From the NCBI GenBank assembly GCA_900753305.1, contig CAADYR010000088.1, positions 1 through 64,000 of the forward strand: a stretch of DNA of 64,000 bases, written 5' to 3'. The position numbers and the translations under genes are program-made. Each line of letters opens with the position of its first letter. Positions within the stretch are counted from its first letter, which is position 1. Under the pieces are notes generated by a model. It ran no database searches and was not told the origin of the DNA. It saw only the letters and a list, made by a program, of their open reading frames with translations. This document shows, piece by piece, positions 25,694-35,600 of this stretch. The DNA is from Lachnospiraceae bacterium (lineage in GTDB: Bacteria > Bacillota > Clostridia > Lachnospirales > Lachnospiraceae).

Positions 25694-26653
25694 ATGATTA
25701 CTTTAATGAATCATCGGGAAATACAATATCATGCACAGAAGCTGTGGGAAGCTGAAAACATTGATGCAGACCAGTCAGCGCAAAGTATGTTTGAACAATG
25801 GTCGATACAGCCACAGCGTGAGGCAGCACAGAACCTGATGCAGTGGCTTGCAGATACAGGAAAGGGCGTATTTCAGGAAGACCTGATACTGGATTATGGG
25901 CTGGACTGTCTGAGGCTGTACCTGCTGTTTGAAAAGACTCCCAAGGCAGATGATCCCTATCTGGATACCTGGGAAGAGTGCAGTCTGGAAGGACTGTACA
26001 AATTCCTGGGTAAGTTCAGGCGATTGATTCTGGCAACGATGCAGTGGAATGAACAGGGTGGATATGCAGACAAAGAAGTCGGGGATTTACAAAGAGAGCT
26101 TGGACAGATCAAATGTGAGATGCTGATGCATTTTGCAAAAGGAAATACGATGCCTGATCGTCATAATGCACTTTCAGTATTGATGACGGGAGTTGGCAGA
26201 ATTCAGAAATCATTAGATACAGGCTCTGTGCTGCGCAGTATGCATACTCATGATCTGGAAACAGCAGTTCCACACCATGGACAGGATGCGGCAGCAAAAG
26301 CACAGCCTAATGGTCAAATTTTGAAATTGTGCAGAGAACTGGTTATTTTACTGGCACCTTTTGCTCCACATTTATCAGAAGAATTGTGGCAGACTATGAA
26401 ACAGAAGGAAAAGTCAGTGTTGCAGATGCAGTGGCAGGATGTACAGTGGAGGCGGCAGTCGGTGACGATTCCTGTGCAGGTAAATGGCAGAACACGCAAG
26501 ACGATACAGGTCGGCGCTAATGCATCGCAGGAAGAATGTTTACAGTTTGCCAAAGAGTCTGTAATAAAGTATTTAGACCAGGATGCGGATTACAGGTGCA
26601 TTTATGTAGCTAATAAAATTGTGAATTATGTAAAGAACTCAGAGAATAAGTAA
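25694..26653 (+). CDS. Stand-alone LeuRS-like C-terminal half without catalytic domain
   Basis: This 319-residue protein aligns with the part of LeuRS that follows the KMSKS loop. Its segment DLILDYGLDCLRLYLLFEKT corresponds to DDIVNEFGADTLRTYEMFIG of leuS, then come the anticodon-binding helical domain (LVILLAPFAPHLSEELW) and the C-terminal domain (IPVQVNGRTRKTIQVGANAS). The HIGH, editing and KMSKS regions are absent, so it cannot charge tRNA alone. It starts 5 bp after leuS with only a weak ribosome site, which suggests coupling, and it shares the T-box. It could bind tRNA-Leu or modulate LeuRS. It has intact reading frame and a terminator of its own, so it does not look like simple decay. 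Confidence 0.8.
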   Translation: MITLMNHREIQYHAQKLWEAENIDADQSAQSMFEQWSIQPQREAAQNLMQWLADTGKGVFQEDLILDYGLDCLRLYLLFEKTPKADDPYLDTWEECSLEGLYKFLGKFRRLILATMQWNEQGGYADKEVGDLQRELGQIKCEMLMHFAKGNTMPDRHNALSVLMTGVGRIQKSLDTGSVLRSMHTHDLETAVPHHGQDAAAKAQPNGQILKLCRELVILLAPFAPHLSEELWQTMKQKEKSVLQMQWQDVQWRRQSVTIPVQVNGRTRKTIQVGANASQEECLQFAKESVIKYLDQDADYRCIYVANKIVNYVKNSENK

Positions 26654-26670
26654 CTCTGGGTTCTTTTTTA
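26633..26670 (+). terminator. Terminator of the leuS operon
   Basis: AAGAACTCAGAG (26633-26644) pairs with CTCTGGGTTCTT (26654-26665), followed by T residues. The stop codon of the upstream gene lies in the loop. Confidence 0.8.
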
Positions 26671-26690
26671 TATATAAATTTTTGCTGTTT

Positions 26691-26719
26691 TTGAAAATGT
26701 TTATAAAATTTACTATACA
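26691..26719 (+). promoter_or_regulatory. Promoter of the first sortase operon
   Basis: TTGAAA (26691-26696), a 17-bp spacer and TATACA (26714-26719) precede the gene. A second TATAAT lies at 26737-26742 without a clear -35. Confidence 0.5.
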
Positions 26720-26793
26720 ATTCTGAAAATTAATAGTATAATAAGCGTAAATAGGTAACATAAAACATTTGCAATAAATAAAAACAGAAAACT

Positions 26794-27924
26794 ATGAGAG
26801 AAGTATTGGTAGACAGGCGAGTGGCTCTGTATAGTGAAGAAGAGAGTAAGTCCAGAGCTGACAGGGAGATTATAGATTCTCTGGTACAGGGCAATCTGGA
26901 GCTTACAGTACCGCTTGCAAAAGAAATTTATTACAAAATTAAATTATATGATATTGAGTTTGAGTCTATGCTGGGGATCGATTTTCTGGATAGCCTGACG
27001 GAAATATTAACAGAAGAACAGATGCGGAGTATTCGCAGGCAGGTTGCTTCCCTGAAACGCAGAGAAGATAATAAACAGAAATTGTTTGCCAGAAACAAAG
27101 GCATGCTTGTTTTTGTATTTGCACTTGTGTTCTGCATTTGCTTTGCATACTTTAACTGGAATGTATTTCTGGACATGAAGACGAATTATGATACTTATCT
27201 GTTACAGGAGAAAGTAAAGGAAGACGCCAGGACAGCGAGACTTGCACAGCGTTGGCAGGATAGAAAAGAAGCAGAGGCGCTGGCAAAAGCCATGGAAGAA
27301 GAACAAACGGCACTTGCGTCATCGGTTACAGAAGTGAAACCGGAAATATTGGGGAAATTTCAACAGCTATATTCTGAAAATCAGGATTTCTCGGGATGGC
27401 TTACGATAGATGGGACTAAAATTGATTATCCTGTTATGTCCAGACAGAATGATAATAATTATTATCTGGACAAAAATTTTACCGGGGAAAAAGATAAAAA
27501 CGGGTTATTGATTCTTGACTATCGCTGCGATGTAATGCAGTCAGGACAGAATCTGATCATTTATGGTCATAATATGAGATCTGGCGTTATGTTTGGAACT
27601 TTAAAGAAATATAAGGATAAACAGTTCTGTAAAGAACATCCGACAATTCATTTTGATTCACTATATGAAGAAAATGAGTATAAAGTAGTAGCAGCAATGC
27701 TTTCAGAAGTTGCTTATGCGGATGAAGATGTATTTCGATATTATGATGCAATTGATATGAGCACGGAACAGGAGTTTGAAACTTTCAAAGATAATATTTC
27801 AGGGAATGCGCTTTATATGATGGATGAATTGTCGTATGGTGATTCCTATTTGATTCTTTCAACCTGTGACAGATATAAAGAAGATGGACGATTTGTTGTG
27901 ATCGCCAAAAAAATACAGAAGTAA
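26794..27924 (+). CDS. Class B sortase (first copy)
   Basis: This 376-residue transpeptidase anchors surface proteins. The N-terminal 110 residues are a cytosolic helical domain also found in the second sortase (IEFESMLGIDF). One membrane segment follows (GMLVFVFALVFCICFAYF), so the catalytic domain faces outward. The catalytic residues are His259 in YGHNM, Cys358 in LSTCDR and Arg366 in EDGRFVV. There is no strong ribosome site before the ATG. Its stop lies 12 bp before the gene for a PKTGD surface protein, which is the probable substrate. Confidence 0.93.
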   Translation: MREVLVDRRVALYSEEESKSRADREIIDSLVQGNLELTVPLAKEIYYKIKLYDIEFESMLGIDFLDSLTEILTEEQMRSIRRQVASLKRREDNKQKLFARNKGMLVFVFALVFCICFAYFNWNVFLDMKTNYDTYLLQEKVKEDARTARLAQRWQDRKEAEALAKAMEEEQTALASSVTEVKPEILGKFQQLYSENQDFSGWLTIDGTKIDYPVMSRQNDNNYYLDKNFTGEKDKNGLLILDYRCDVMQSGQNLIIYGHNMRSGVMFGTLKKYKDKQFCKEHPTIHFDSLYEENEYKVVAAMLSEVAYADEDVFRYYDAIDMSTEQEFETFKDNISGNALYMMDELSYGDSYLILSTCDRYKEDGRFVVIAKKIQK

Positions 27925-27936
27925 GAGGGGACTTAT

Positions 27937-30099
27937 ATGTATCGGAGACTGAAAAATTTACTTGGAGTGAGCTTGATTATTTTTGCAATTCTATTGTCGC
28001 AGATACCTATGCCGGAGGTACGGGCTGATGGTGACGATATAGATACAGAACAAACTTCTCAGGACGCTGAGGCAGTACAGCAGGATGCAGATGGAGCAAC
28101 ACCGGCTGCCAATTCCATGGACGTGACTGTTACGTTAGTATATGGTATATCAGGAGAAAGTAATAAAATTTTAACATTGCCGGCAGGAAGTATGATCCCT
28201 GAAAGTGAAATTAAAATTACTTTGAGTGATAATAGTGAATCAACGTTGGAGAATGGTAGAACATATACATTGAAAAATGGCAAAACATATACTTTTTATG
28301 GATGGTATACACAGCCAGATCAGAATGGCTCGGCCTGGAATTTTAATAGTACGGTTAGCGAAGATAAAACATTATATGCTGCATGGTACAGCTCTGAAAC
28401 GTATGTAATTACATATCATGCAGATAAAGCCGATGCTAAAGAGGATAAGGAACAAATTGTATCGGCTAATGCAGGTAAAACAATTCCCAAACCAGATCAT
28501 ACACCTGTTCGGAAGGGATGGGTATTTGATAAGTGGACATATAAAGATGGAACAGAAGTCGATTTCAGTATTGTCGTGACAGAGAATTTAGATATTTATG
28601 CCAGCTGGATAGAAAAAAATTATAATGTAACGTTCGATATGAATGGTGGAAACTATATACCAAATAGCGGAACGGAACAGAGCAGGATTGTTTTAACTGT
28701 TCCGGCTGATTCTACTATTGATCCTAACAGTTATCCTTCTGATACGAATGGGGCTTTTTCGTATGGAACATATAAGACAGACAGTAATTGGTATACAGAT
28801 CAGACATGTACAAAAGTATTTGATTTATCAAAAACAATTAACAAGGATATGACATTATACAAAAGATGGAGCTACAGAAATGATGAAGGCTTTACTTTAA
28901 GTGCTGATGGAACTGTGCTGTACTTATTTGATGGAACACAGGAAAGCGTGGTTATACCGACAATGGTAATGACAATAGTGACAGATGCTTTTCCGGATAT
29001 GAAAAATATTAAGCAGATCACGCTGCCTCCGCGAATTAAGGATATACAGATTAATGCATTTAGCGGTATGAATGCAGCATCTTTTGTTACAAGAGATATA
29101 TACATATATTCATCATCAGATGGGACATATGATTCAAAAGTAAATGGAGAAGAACTGGCAAAAACATATGAACATTTTATTTATAAACCTACAACAGCGG
29201 ACACGGACAATCCAACATCTGCGAAGGTTACAAAAATAACCTGTTCATTGGCTGATATAGATAGAGGAACGGATTCTGATGGGACACCATTATATCCCAA
29301 GGTAACATTGCCGTATGATTTGGAAGATGGAAATTATTATTTGACTTTGGCTGAAGATGAAACACAGGTTCATATTGCAGATCTGCTGAAAAAGGCAGGA
29401 TATAATACGGACAGCAATTATGTATATTATATGAATATTGAATTAAAAAAGGTGGGAGCTGCTGACTCATATAAGGTAGCCTGGAAAAATGGAACAATGA
29501 CAATTACAATGCCATTACCTAAATCATGGTATGGAAGGGATACGAGCAAAATAAAAATGTTTGCTGTATCACAGGATTATTCTACTCTGGATTCTGTTAC
29601 GACCAAAGATTTTAACAATAATATTTTTTCATTTGAACCACCTCATTTTTCTGAATATGCACTGGTGTATACGGGAACAATAAATGTAAACCCAAGTAAG
29701 CCGGATAACAACGGTGGCAATTCCGGAAATAATGGAGGTTCTGGTAACTCAGGGTCTTCTGGCAATGGAGGTTCATCGGGCGGTGGAACTTCTACGAATG
29801 GAGGCGGTACATCAGGAAATGGCGCTACAGGAGTTACAACACCTGATATTACACAGATTTCAACACAGCCTACAGGTGGTGACACTGTACAGCCTGCTGG
29901 AACATCCACGGCAGAAACAACTCCTTCAGAAACAAATGCGACCGGGACAGGGCATGTAAAGGATTCCACTCCCAAGACAGGAGATCCACTGGAGTACAGG
30001 ACATTGATGGTATGTGGACTTTTCTCTATGGGTGTGTTGATGATACTCATTGGAAATAAGAAGAAAACTTCTGCATTTTCTCGATATCGTCGGGGGTAG
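27937..30099 (+). CDS. Surface protein with InlB-type repeats and PKTGD sorting signal
   Basis: This 720-residue secreted protein has a signal peptide (residues 1-30, ending near PEVRADG), then an acidic Thr/Gln-rich spacer. Several Listeria-Bacteroides (InlB B-type) repeats follow, marked by FYGWYTQPDQ, FDKWTYKDG and LYAAW or IYASW ends. A short BspA-type segment (AFPDMKNIKQITLPPRIKDI) and a stalk domain ending PPHFSEYALVY come next, then a Gly/Ser/Asn-rich and Thr-rich linker. The C-terminus is a class B-type sorting signal TPKTGDP, a hydrophobic segment and a basic tail. It follows a sortase gene by 12 bp. Its 3' end overlaps the reverse-strand gene at 30047-30313 by 53 bp. Ligands are unknown. 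Confidence 0.88.
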   Translation: MYRRLKNLLGVSLIIFAILLSQIPMPEVRADGDDIDTEQTSQDAEAVQQDADGATPAANSMDVTVTLVYGISGESNKILTLPAGSMIPESEIKITLSDNSESTLENGRTYTLKNGKTYTFYGWYTQPDQNGSAWNFNSTVSEDKTLYAAWYSSETYVITYHADKADAKEDKEQIVSANAGKTIPKPDHTPVRKGWVFDKWTYKDGTEVDFSIVVTENLDIYASWIEKNYNVTFDMNGGNYIPNSGTEQSRIVLTVPADSTIDPNSYPSDTNGAFSYGTYKTDSNWYTDQTCTKVFDLSKTINKDMTLYKRWSYRNDEGFTLSADGTVLYLFDGTQESVVIPTMVMTIVTDAFPDMKNIKQITLPPRIKDIQINAFSGMNAASFVTRDIYIYSSSDGTYDSKVNGEELAKTYEHFIYKPTTADTDNPTSAKVTKITCSLADIDRGTDSDGTPLYPKVTLPYDLEDGNYYLTLAEDETQVHIADLLKKAGYNTDSNYVYYMNIELKKVGAADSYKVAWKNGTMTITMPLPKSWYGRDTSKIKMFAVSQDYSTLDSVTTKDFNNNIFSFEPPHFSEYALVYTGTINVNPSKPDNNGGNSGNNGGSGNSGSSGNGGSSGGGTSTNGGGTSGNGATGVTTPDITQISTQPTGGDTVQPAGTSTAETTPSETNATGTGHVKDSTPKTGDPLEYRTLMVCGLFSMGVLMILIGNKKKTSAFSRYRRG

Positions 30100-30313
30100 A
30101 ATATTTTTGAATTACAGAATAGATTAATTTCATTTCGCTTTTATCAAAAGAAATGTTGTTTTCTTTGCTTAATTTAGATAAGGACAGCAAAAAAGGCAGC
30201 ATTTCTTTTTGTGTTAATTTGGAACTTTGTATTACTAATTTCTCTAAAAAAAGAAGTTTGGATTTATCAATATCTTTTAATGCCGGATCATCCATCCATT
30301 CTTTTCCGTTCAT
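30047..30313 (-). CDS. Small helical protein of unknown function (88 residues)
   Basis: An 88-residue charged, mostly helical protein begins MNGKEWMDDPALKD and has regular leucines around SKLLFLEKLVIQSSKL. AGAAAGGA precedes the ATG at a suitable distance. There is no signal peptide or known domain. It is the last of three reverse-strand genes, 24 bp after the gene at 30338-30820. The last 53 bp overlap the 3' end of the surface protein gene on the other strand, so antisense interference is possible. It is considered real because of its ribosome site, close spacing to the next gene and typical composition. Confidence 0.65.
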   Translation of the reverse strand: MNGKEWMDDPALKDIDKSKLLFLEKLVIQSSKLTQKEMLPFLLSLSKLSKENNISFDKSEMKLIYSVIQKYSTPDDIEKMQKFSSYFQ

Positions 30314-30337
30314 ATTAAATTCATTCCTTTCTGTTAT

Positions 30338-30820
30338 TTATTTTTTATCTTTCATAAAATTCATCATATCAGAAAAATTGATTCCGCTGTTCATCATATT
30401 TTCCAGATTGGATAAATCGGGGAAAGTACCGGAAGCATCACTGTCATTTGATATATTTTGCATCATTTCCATCACTTGCTGCATCTCACGGACGTTATCC
30501 ATGGTATGCATGAGGTTAATAACCTGCTGAAAGCCTTTTTCCTCTTCTGGAGCCAGATATTTGTGAACAGCGTGATAAATGGTTTCAAGGTCAGGTGGTT
30601 CTTTGCTGCAGGCAGATAATGCTGCACTGGCAGGACGTATATTCTGGTGTATGAGGCTGATCGTATATTGCAATTCCATATATTTGATCATAATGGGAAG
30701 CATTGGAAGTTGATCCACATCCATATATGGCAGCAGAGATTTCAATATTTGAATATGATTATTGGTGTAAAAGTGATCAAAAATGAGCACATAGTCATTA
30801 TCATTTTCCTGTTCCTCCAT
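30338..30820 (-). CDS. Unknown protein of about 160 residues with C-terminal Met/Asn-rich tail
   Basis: The protein begins MEEQENDNDYVLIFDHFYTN, has helical segments around LPMLPIMIKYMELQYTISLI and ends in a Met/Asn/Asp-rich region with repeats resembling LSNLENMMNSGINFSDMMNF. No known catalytic motif or signal peptide is visible. The start is set at 30820 because TGGAGGC lies 4-5 nt upstream; the open frame extends 9 codons further. It lies between the cysteine-rich protein gene and the 88-residue protein gene, all on the reverse strand, and shares their tight spacing. A role in spore or envelope assembly would fit the neighbours but is unsupported by motifs. Confidence 0.65.
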   Translation of the reverse strand: MEEQENDNDYVLIFDHFYTNNHIQILKSLLPYMDVDQLPMLPIMIKYMELQYTISLIHQNIRPASAALSACSKEPPDLETIYHAVHKYLAPEEEKGFQQVINLMHTMDNVREMQQVMEMMQNISNDSDASGTFPDLSNLENMMNSGINFSDMMNFMKDKK

Positions 30821-30888
30821 AATGCCTCCAATTAAACTGTCAATCATTGTATCTTATGAGGTAGACATAGGATATATGTCTGGCAAAA

Positions 30889-30919
30889 CCAATGGGTTCA
30901 AAATACTTGAACCCATTGG
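30889..30919 (-). terminator. Terminator of the cysteine-rich protein gene
   Basis: A perfect 13-bp inverted repeat (30889-30901 and 30907-30919, right arm TTGAACCCATTGG) has a 5-nt loop. Read on the reverse strand it is followed by GGTTTTG. It lies 17 bp after the stop codon of the gene at 30936-31196. Confidence 0.7.
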
Positions 30920-30935
30920 ATAGATTATTGATGGA

Positions 30936-31196
30936 TTAGCAGCATCCGCAACCGTTGTTGTTACCACATCCGCCACAGAAGAAGAGGAGGATGATCCAGA
31001 TCCAGCTGTTGCAGCAGTTGTCGTTATTGTTGTTACCGCATCCGCAGCCATTATTGAAGAAGCCACAATTGTTACCGCATCCACCGCAACATGACAGAAG
31101 GAGAATAATCCAAATCCAGTTACTGCAGTTGTTGCCACATCCATTGTTAGAAATAGTTTGATTGCATCCGCAATTGCTTGCTGATAAGTCACTCAT
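30936..31196 (-). CDS. High-cysteine HCB-like small protein with two hydrophobic repeats
   Basis: This 86-residue protein contains 17 cysteines and many Gly and Asn. It is built from two similar units, each with a hydrophobic WIWIILL core followed by CGGCGNN-type clusters. It resembles Clostridia proteins annotated as chorion class high-cysteine HCB proteins, whose role is not established. AGGGGG precedes the ATG. The composition suggests a cross-linked coat or membrane-associated product, or metal binding. A strong terminator follows, so this gene can be expressed apart from the two smaller genes after it. Confidence 0.8.
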   Translation of the reverse strand: MSDLSASNCGCNQTISNNGCGNNCSNWIWIILLLSCCGGCGNNCGFFNNGCGCGNNNNDNCCNSWIWIILLFFCGGCGNNNGCGCC

Positions 31197-31325
31197 GTTG
31201 AGTACCCCCTAAAAGGTTTTTCTATATCTTATGTGAAAAGAGATGATGTGTTACAAAGTAATTTTTAAAAATGATGCTGGTTTAGAAAAAAATAGAACAA
31301 AATAAACATATAATTACGAAAACAC

Positions 31326-31353
31326 TTGAAATAAACTGAAAATATAGTAAAAT
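31326..31353 (+). promoter_or_regulatory. Promoter of the second sortase operon
   Basis: TTGAAA (31326-31331), a 16-bp spacer and TAAAAT (31348-31353) lie about 80 bp before the GTG start. Confidence 0.5.
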
Positions 31354-31430
31354 AATAATATATATGTAAACTAATTAAAGAATCAGATTATGTTAAATGG
31401 CAAAAGAGAAGCAGGAAGGAAGTATGCAGA

Positions 31431-32600
31431 GTGGATTTGCAATGGACCATTGATGGCAGACGTTTCCGGACGCCGGAGGAATATGAGGCAGCGAAACGTG
31501 ATAAACAGCTCATTGATTCCATTACACGTGACTTGAAATTAAATAACCCAAAGGATATCGAGAAGCTGTACCAACAATTGAAGAGCAGTCAAATAGAGTT
31601 TGAATCCATTGTGGGCAGACAATTTGACGACAATATTTATGAACTGCATAGAAGAGTTCAGGAAGAACAGGAATTAAAACAGGAAGAGATCAAACGCAAA
31701 AAAGAGGAACGTATGCGGAAGAAAGAACAAAAAAAGAACGTATCGGTTTCCTCAAAAAGAGAAAAAGTCAGGTTAGAAGACTTATCACCTGAGATGAAGA
31801 AGGAAGTTCTTCAGGAAATACGTAAGAAAGAGAAAAGACGAAAACTTCTGATTGGAGCATGCATTCCTGTTTGTGTAATATGTTTCGGCTATTTTGTGTT
31901 CTATTATCAGTCATCAGCAAAGAGTACAAACGAGTTTGAAGCACTGGCGGCACTTAAAAATACGGCTGTTAGTTCACAGGTGATCTTACATAAAACTTCG
32001 GCAGAAAATGCTGAGACTTTAAGTGTTTTGCCAGAATATGAAACATTATATAGTAAGAATAAAAAACTAATTGGATGGATAAAAATTGACGATACAATAA
32101 TTGATTATCCTGTTATGCAGACTGTCAACAATGAATATTATCTAAATCATAATTTTAATCAGGAGGAGGATAAAAATGGATGCATTTTTATGGACTATCA
32201 ATGTGATGCAGTAAATGGATGTGATAACATTATTCTTTACGGACATCATATGCAGTCTGGAAAGATGTTCGGTACTTTGAATAAATATAGCAGTGAAGCA
32301 TATTATGAGGAGCATCCGAAAATACAGTTTGACACAATATATAACAAAGGGGAATACGAAGTAATGTATGTATTCCGCTCAAAGGTCTACTCGGAAGAAG
32401 AAGTGACCTTTAAGTATTATCAATTTATCAATGCCGGTTCAGCAAAGGAATTTGATTCTTATATGAATGAGATGGCGGCATTGTCATTATATGACACTGG
32501 AGTAACTGCAAACTATGGCGATAAGCTGTTGACCTTATCTACCTGTGATTATCAGGAGAATGAAGGACGGTTTGTAGTTGTGGCTAAAAGGGTGAATTAA
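31431..32600 (+). CDS. Class B sortase (second copy)
   Basis: This 389-residue sortase starts at GTG 31431, with AGGAAGGA about 10 nt upstream; no in-frame ATG fits better. The cytosolic N-terminal part contains DGRRFRTPEEYEAAKRD, then IEFESIVGRQFDD as in the first sortase, and a long Lys/Glu-rich helix. One membrane segment (LLIGACIPVCVICFGYFVFYY) follows. Catalytic residues are His272 in YGHHM, Cys372 in LSTCDY and Arg380 in NEGRFVV. The stop lies 1 bp before the frame of the giant repeat protein, which ends in a PKTGD signal and is the likely substrate. Confidence 0.93.
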   Translation: MDLQWTIDGRRFRTPEEYEAAKRDKQLIDSITRDLKLNNPKDIEKLYQQLKSSQIEFESIVGRQFDDNIYELHRRVQEEQELKQEEIKRKKEERMRKKEQKKNVSVSSKREKVRLEDLSPEMKKEVLQEIRKKEKRRKLLIGACIPVCVICFGYFVFYYQSSAKSTNEFEALAALKNTAVSSQVILHKTSAENAETLSVLPEYETLYSKNKKLIGWIKIDDTIIDYPVMQTVNNEYYLNHNFNQEEDKNGCIFMDYQCDAVNGCDNIILYGHHMQSGKMFGTLNKYSSEAYYEEHPKIQFDTIYNKGEYEVMYVFRSKVYSEEEVTFKYYQFINAGSAKEFDSYMNEMAALSLYDTGVTANYGDKLLTLSTCDYQENEGRFVVVAKRVN

Positions 32601-32616
32601 AATGGGGAGATGCAAC

Positions 32617-35600
32617 ATGACAAAGAACACAACAAAGAAAAGAAAAAGAAAGAACATGAAGATGCGCAGGACAGTTCGTAAGACAATTGCTGCAATCTTT
32701 ATGATCATGGCAGTGGTAGTAGCGGCAATACCTGTGGAACAACTGGGTACAATGCAGGCAAAGACAACTAAAAGAAATACAGTAAACATGGACCAACTGT
32801 ATGATGAGTATGATAATGATATGTCAGATACTTCATCCGGACGGAGTAAAGATGATGCTAATATTTTAAAAGAAGCTTCCGGCAATGTAAGTGATTTTAT
32901 AAGCTATTCAAAAAAAACAACGCATGACACAGGAAATAGCACTACAGATGCAAAATATCAAACTGTGAAGGTTACCGCGAATGATGATGGTACATATTCA
33001 TTGAACAGGGAGTTTCTGGTGGATCCAAGAAACCAGGGCAGTGGTCATGTAATCGTAGGATATTCATCGGATTCAGCAGGCAGTGCTAACATTTCAATTA
33101 CGGACGAAATGTGTACAAAATATTTTGTTATTACCGATGAGTATGTTGAGGCGGTCAAAACAGACTCCAACTTGACCAAGGAAACGTATACGGTTAAATT
33201 TCAGCAAAATCCGGTTACCTCCGGACTGACCTACACGTTAACATATCGTGATGGTACTGCTCAGAAAACTTTAACAGCTACATTAAAAAATCCTCAATTA
33301 TATGATTTAAAAAATCCGACATTTTCCGGTAATTTTAATTCTTCAACGATTACTACAAAATCGGGTAAAAAATATAAGTATTCTACATGGCCTAATGAAT
33401 ATACGAATCCGGCACAGTATTTCATAACCAACTATGCAAATGATTATGCCGATTATGTCAGCACTTTACAGGAATATAATGATACTTTTAATAAGTTTAT
33501 TGATAATTTAAAAAACAGTTATACAGCTACAGTAGCAGACGCAGCGGCAGGAGATGCTGTAAAACAGCAGGTAAAGGATGATATAGATAAACTGGATGCG
33601 TTAGCAGATAAACTGGATAGTTCCAAAACCTGGACACATACCCAGATGTTGACATATGATGGATTTTTGGAGAAATGTATCGAGAAACGTTTCTGCAAGG
33701 AAGAAAATGGATTTAGCCTGTATGGATTTACTTTGTATAAAGTAAATGATAATGCAGGAACCAATGGAGTCTATATTCCAAAATGGAATGGAAGTAATCC
33801 AAAAGAAGAAATTACCAAAGCAGACGGATCTAATGCAGTAAGAGCAACATCTGTTGACAGTAATGGATTTATTATGGAAGGTAAAATATCAGTTAATGGT
33901 ATTGGTAATAACGCATTTGAGGGAGTTAAGACATTTACATCTATTACCCTGTCCGATAATGTGCAGTTCATTGGTAATGAGGCATTTAAAGATTGTACTA
34001 ATTTAAGAAATGTTGAACTGGCTCACGTTCAGGCTGTGGGAAATAGGGCTTTTGAGGGCTGTAGTTCATTGGAACAGGTAACGTTTATGGATTCAACGAG
34101 TGTAAGCGCCACCTCAAGTGTACTGGGAGCAGAGACCTTCTATGGATGTACATCATTACAGAGTGTTACATTCCCTAACACATTAAAATCAATTGGACGA
34201 GGATGTTTTGCAAAGGCTACAAAATTGCAGAGTTTTTATATTAATGATAATAATGCATATGATATTACCATATGGCCATTTGCATTTTATGATTGTGTAA
34301 ATCTGAATGATACAGGAGATGGAACTACATCCGATAGTTTCTTCCCGGATAAGGATTTCAGTAAAACAATTCGAATCGGATTGGGAGCATTTGCAGTTGC
34401 ACCGGGAAATAGTGGAGTAATGTCTACTTTTACGTTCCCTAATAATATGTCACAGATTATTTATGAGGATGATGCCTTTGAATTAAAGGATACATTAAAA
34501 AATTATTCTGGAACTTCAAATAATGTAGAAAAGGAAATCTATTATGATTATCTTCTGGCGAACAGAACAGGATTAAATAAAGTAGTTTTCCCTTATAAAC
34601 TTGGAATATCTTCTACACAGAAAATTCCTGATAATACGCTGATGGGATGTAGTAATCTTGAATGTGCAGTGTTTGGAGAATTGTCATTTGCAGGAGGTTC
34701 TAATGTACGGACAACATATGATGTCCCTGCACCGGAAAACAGTAAAGATAAAAAAAGTTATGATACGGATGAAGATGATGAAACTTTGTTCCAGGATATA
34801 GAAAATTCCAATTTCTATGTGGAAGGACCGGGATTCATGAGTTCTTCTAATACTTCCAACCCTGCAAGCCCCAGGAAAATCACATGGGCGGCACAGACAG
34901 CTGCAAATGATTATGTGCCATATATGTTTTTAAATAGTACAGATCCCGGTGATAAACGAATTGAAATGAGTGCTGGTGACAATAATGAATATCTGGCGGT
35001 TCTTCAGGTAACGGATGATACAAACAAATATGCAAAGCTTGTGAAGTATACATATCGTTTGGCGGGAAATCAACCTGAAATAGCAGATTTGAAGATACCG
35101 GCATATATTGGTGCATACAAAATCACGGAACTTGGAGAGGGATGCTTTAGTGAAATAAAAGATAAAGTAAAGGAATTGATTATCGAAGACGGATCTGTAA
35201 GTTCTATTGAAGCAAGAGCATTTACTGATTCAAAAACGTTACAGAGAGTCACAATCGGTAATTCTGTACAGTCAATAGGAGATGAGGCATTCAGAGGCTG
35301 CTCCAAATTGGAAAATGTAATTTTCAGCAGTCCTAAACCTGTAAATAGCGTGAATGACGAAAGCTCAGCTTCAGAATGGGAAGCAGTCTTATCGATTGGT
35401 GCAAATGCGTTTAAAACGGGATCAGAATATTTGACATTTCATGGTGATGTTCATTCGGGATATGCACCATTCGAACTGGCGATGAGTGATAGTGGATTCA
35501 GCAGCAAGAGTAATATGAACATTTGCTACAAGACAGATGCACCATCTCATTTAACAATTATTCGTGACAATGAAACTGGTATGAGTACTCTTATTGATTA

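Noticed and set aside
29643..30050. Reverse-strand frame rich in Pro, Val and Glu opposite a surface protein gene
   Set aside because: Its composition follows from the Gly/Ser/Asn/Thr-rich linker on the forward strand.
30854..31192. Open frame of 112 codons overlapping the cysteine-rich protein gene
   Set aside because: It reads the repeat-rich DNA in another frame, giving Ala/Thr/Val runs, and passes through the terminator. The Cys-rich frame has the ribosome site and family resemblance.
30936..31196. CRISPR-like or tandem repeat array, because of repeated CCGCATCC-type units
   Set aside because: The repeats come from Cys/Gly codons of a small protein and there are no uniform spacers.
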